From: an uncultured Bacilli bacterium
Lineage (GTDB): Bacteria; Bacillota_I; Bacilli_A; RF39; UBA660
Length of the DNA stretch: 64,000 bases
Assembly (NCBI GenBank): GCA_934120635.1
Contig: CAKOUR010000010.1
Span: forward strand, 4,829 to 68,828
Reading direction: 5' to 3'
The notes beneath the pieces are model-generated. The model had not been told where the DNA came from. It was given only the letters and a program-made list of their open reading frames with translations, and made no database searches. The translations under genes and the position numbers were made by a program. Positions 63,930-64,000 of this stretch are shown in pieces. Position 1 is the stretch's first letter, and each line of letters starts with the position of its first letter.

Positions 63930-64000
63930 TGAACCCCGTTTCTTGGACATAAGAGAAACGAGGTTTTTATATGTCAAAGTTAACTTACGAAGATAAAATA
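63930..64000 (+). mobile_element. Left end of an IS3-family (IS150-like) insertion sequence
   Basis: From 63930 the sequence TGAACCCCGTTTCTTGGACA has the form of an IS3/IS150 terminal inverted repeat. A 10-bp hairpin with one mismatch (CCCCGTTTCT/AGAAACGAGG) precedes the transposase start, a common guard against read-through. The rest lies beyond the window. Confidence 0.6.
63971..64000 (+). CDS. Start of an IS3-family transposase OrfA (partial)
   Basis: Ten codons, MSKLTYEDKI, matching the usual N-terminus of IS150-type OrfA helix-turn-helix proteins. GAGG lies 7 nt upstream. The 3' part is outside the window. Confidence 0.6.
   Translation, partial: MSKLTYEDKI

Noticed and set aside
1..64000. 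Use of TGA as tryptophan (Mycoplasma code)
   Set aside because: TGA ends conserved genes at family-typical lengths (prpC, natA, ylbF) and Trp is written TGG.
1..64000. CRISPR arrays, tRNA or rRNA genes
   Set aside because: No regularly spaced repeats, and no tRNA or rRNA-like conserved segments were seen on either strand.

Overview
The window is a roughly 30% GC bacterial chromosome segment, densely packed, with about 80% of genes on the minus strand, strong AGGAGG-type ribosome binding sites and near-consensus sigma-A promoters with 17-bp spacers. Gene content and order point to a spore-forming, diaminopimelate-type member of the Bacilli, most like the uncultured gut lineages around RF39/Erysipelotrichia. 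TGA is a normal stop codon here. I saw no tRNA, rRNA or CRISPR array.

Layout. 1-8.9 kb: a cut-off membrane protein, a triple-LysM protein, rpmB on the plus strand, then a Bacillus-like operon read leftwards (membrane protein - rlmN - prpC - prkC - rsgA - rpe), then pta. 8.9-18.3 kb: a surface block with a thioester/Cna-B adhesin and its own sortase, an M13 metallopeptidase, a NatAB-type ABC exporter, a tail-anchored protein, a coiled-coil protein and a 57-residue gene. 18.4-22.8 kb: an operon of three exported proteins, two sharing a cysteine-rich paralogous domain. 22.8-28.7 kb: nfo, an orphan type IV pilin-like gene, the ylbD-ylbE-ylbF-rsmD block, rluB, a PflX-like radical SAM protein and truA. 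28.7-36.7 kb: an FtsX-permease relic, a small membrane protein, a Fic protein, murF, murE, an SLC1-type transporter and a Sel1-repeat protein.

36.7-42 kb: DUF2130 protein, mbl, spoIIID, spoIIQ, spoIID, ywzB (DUF1146), rpiB and rpmE; the mbl-spoIIID-spoIIQ-spoIID-ywzB order is that of Bacillus subtilis. 42-45.2 kb: a TasA/CalY-like exported protein with a perfect palindrome over its promoter, then a stand-alone VirD4/TraG-like coupling ATPase. 45.3-51.2 kb: a PrsA-like foldase, murI, nrnA and two tandem acetate kinases. 51.2-54.1 kb: a two-gene operon pairing a dockerin protein with a membrane-anchored cohesin-like protein. 54.3-64 kb: Nudix hydrolase, parC, an anchored exported protein, rpsI/rplM, a 600-bp gene-poor stretch with an imperfect inverted repeat, clpC, a SleB/CwlJ hydrolase, a YlmH-like S4 protein and the left end of an IS3-family element.

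How it works together. Housekeeping: translation (L28, L31, L13, S9, RsgA, RlmN, RsmD, RluB, TruA, YlmH), wall synthesis (MurE, MurF, MurI, Mbl) controlled by a PASTA kinase/phosphatase pair, and acetate fermentation (Pta with two AckA). Sporulation: SpoIID, SpoIIQ, SpoIIID, YlbD, YlbF, SleB/CwlJ. The most distinctive layer is the cell surface: thioester adhesin plus sortase, SipW-type exported proteins, cohesin/dockerin pair, pilin and a lone VirD4-like ATPase.
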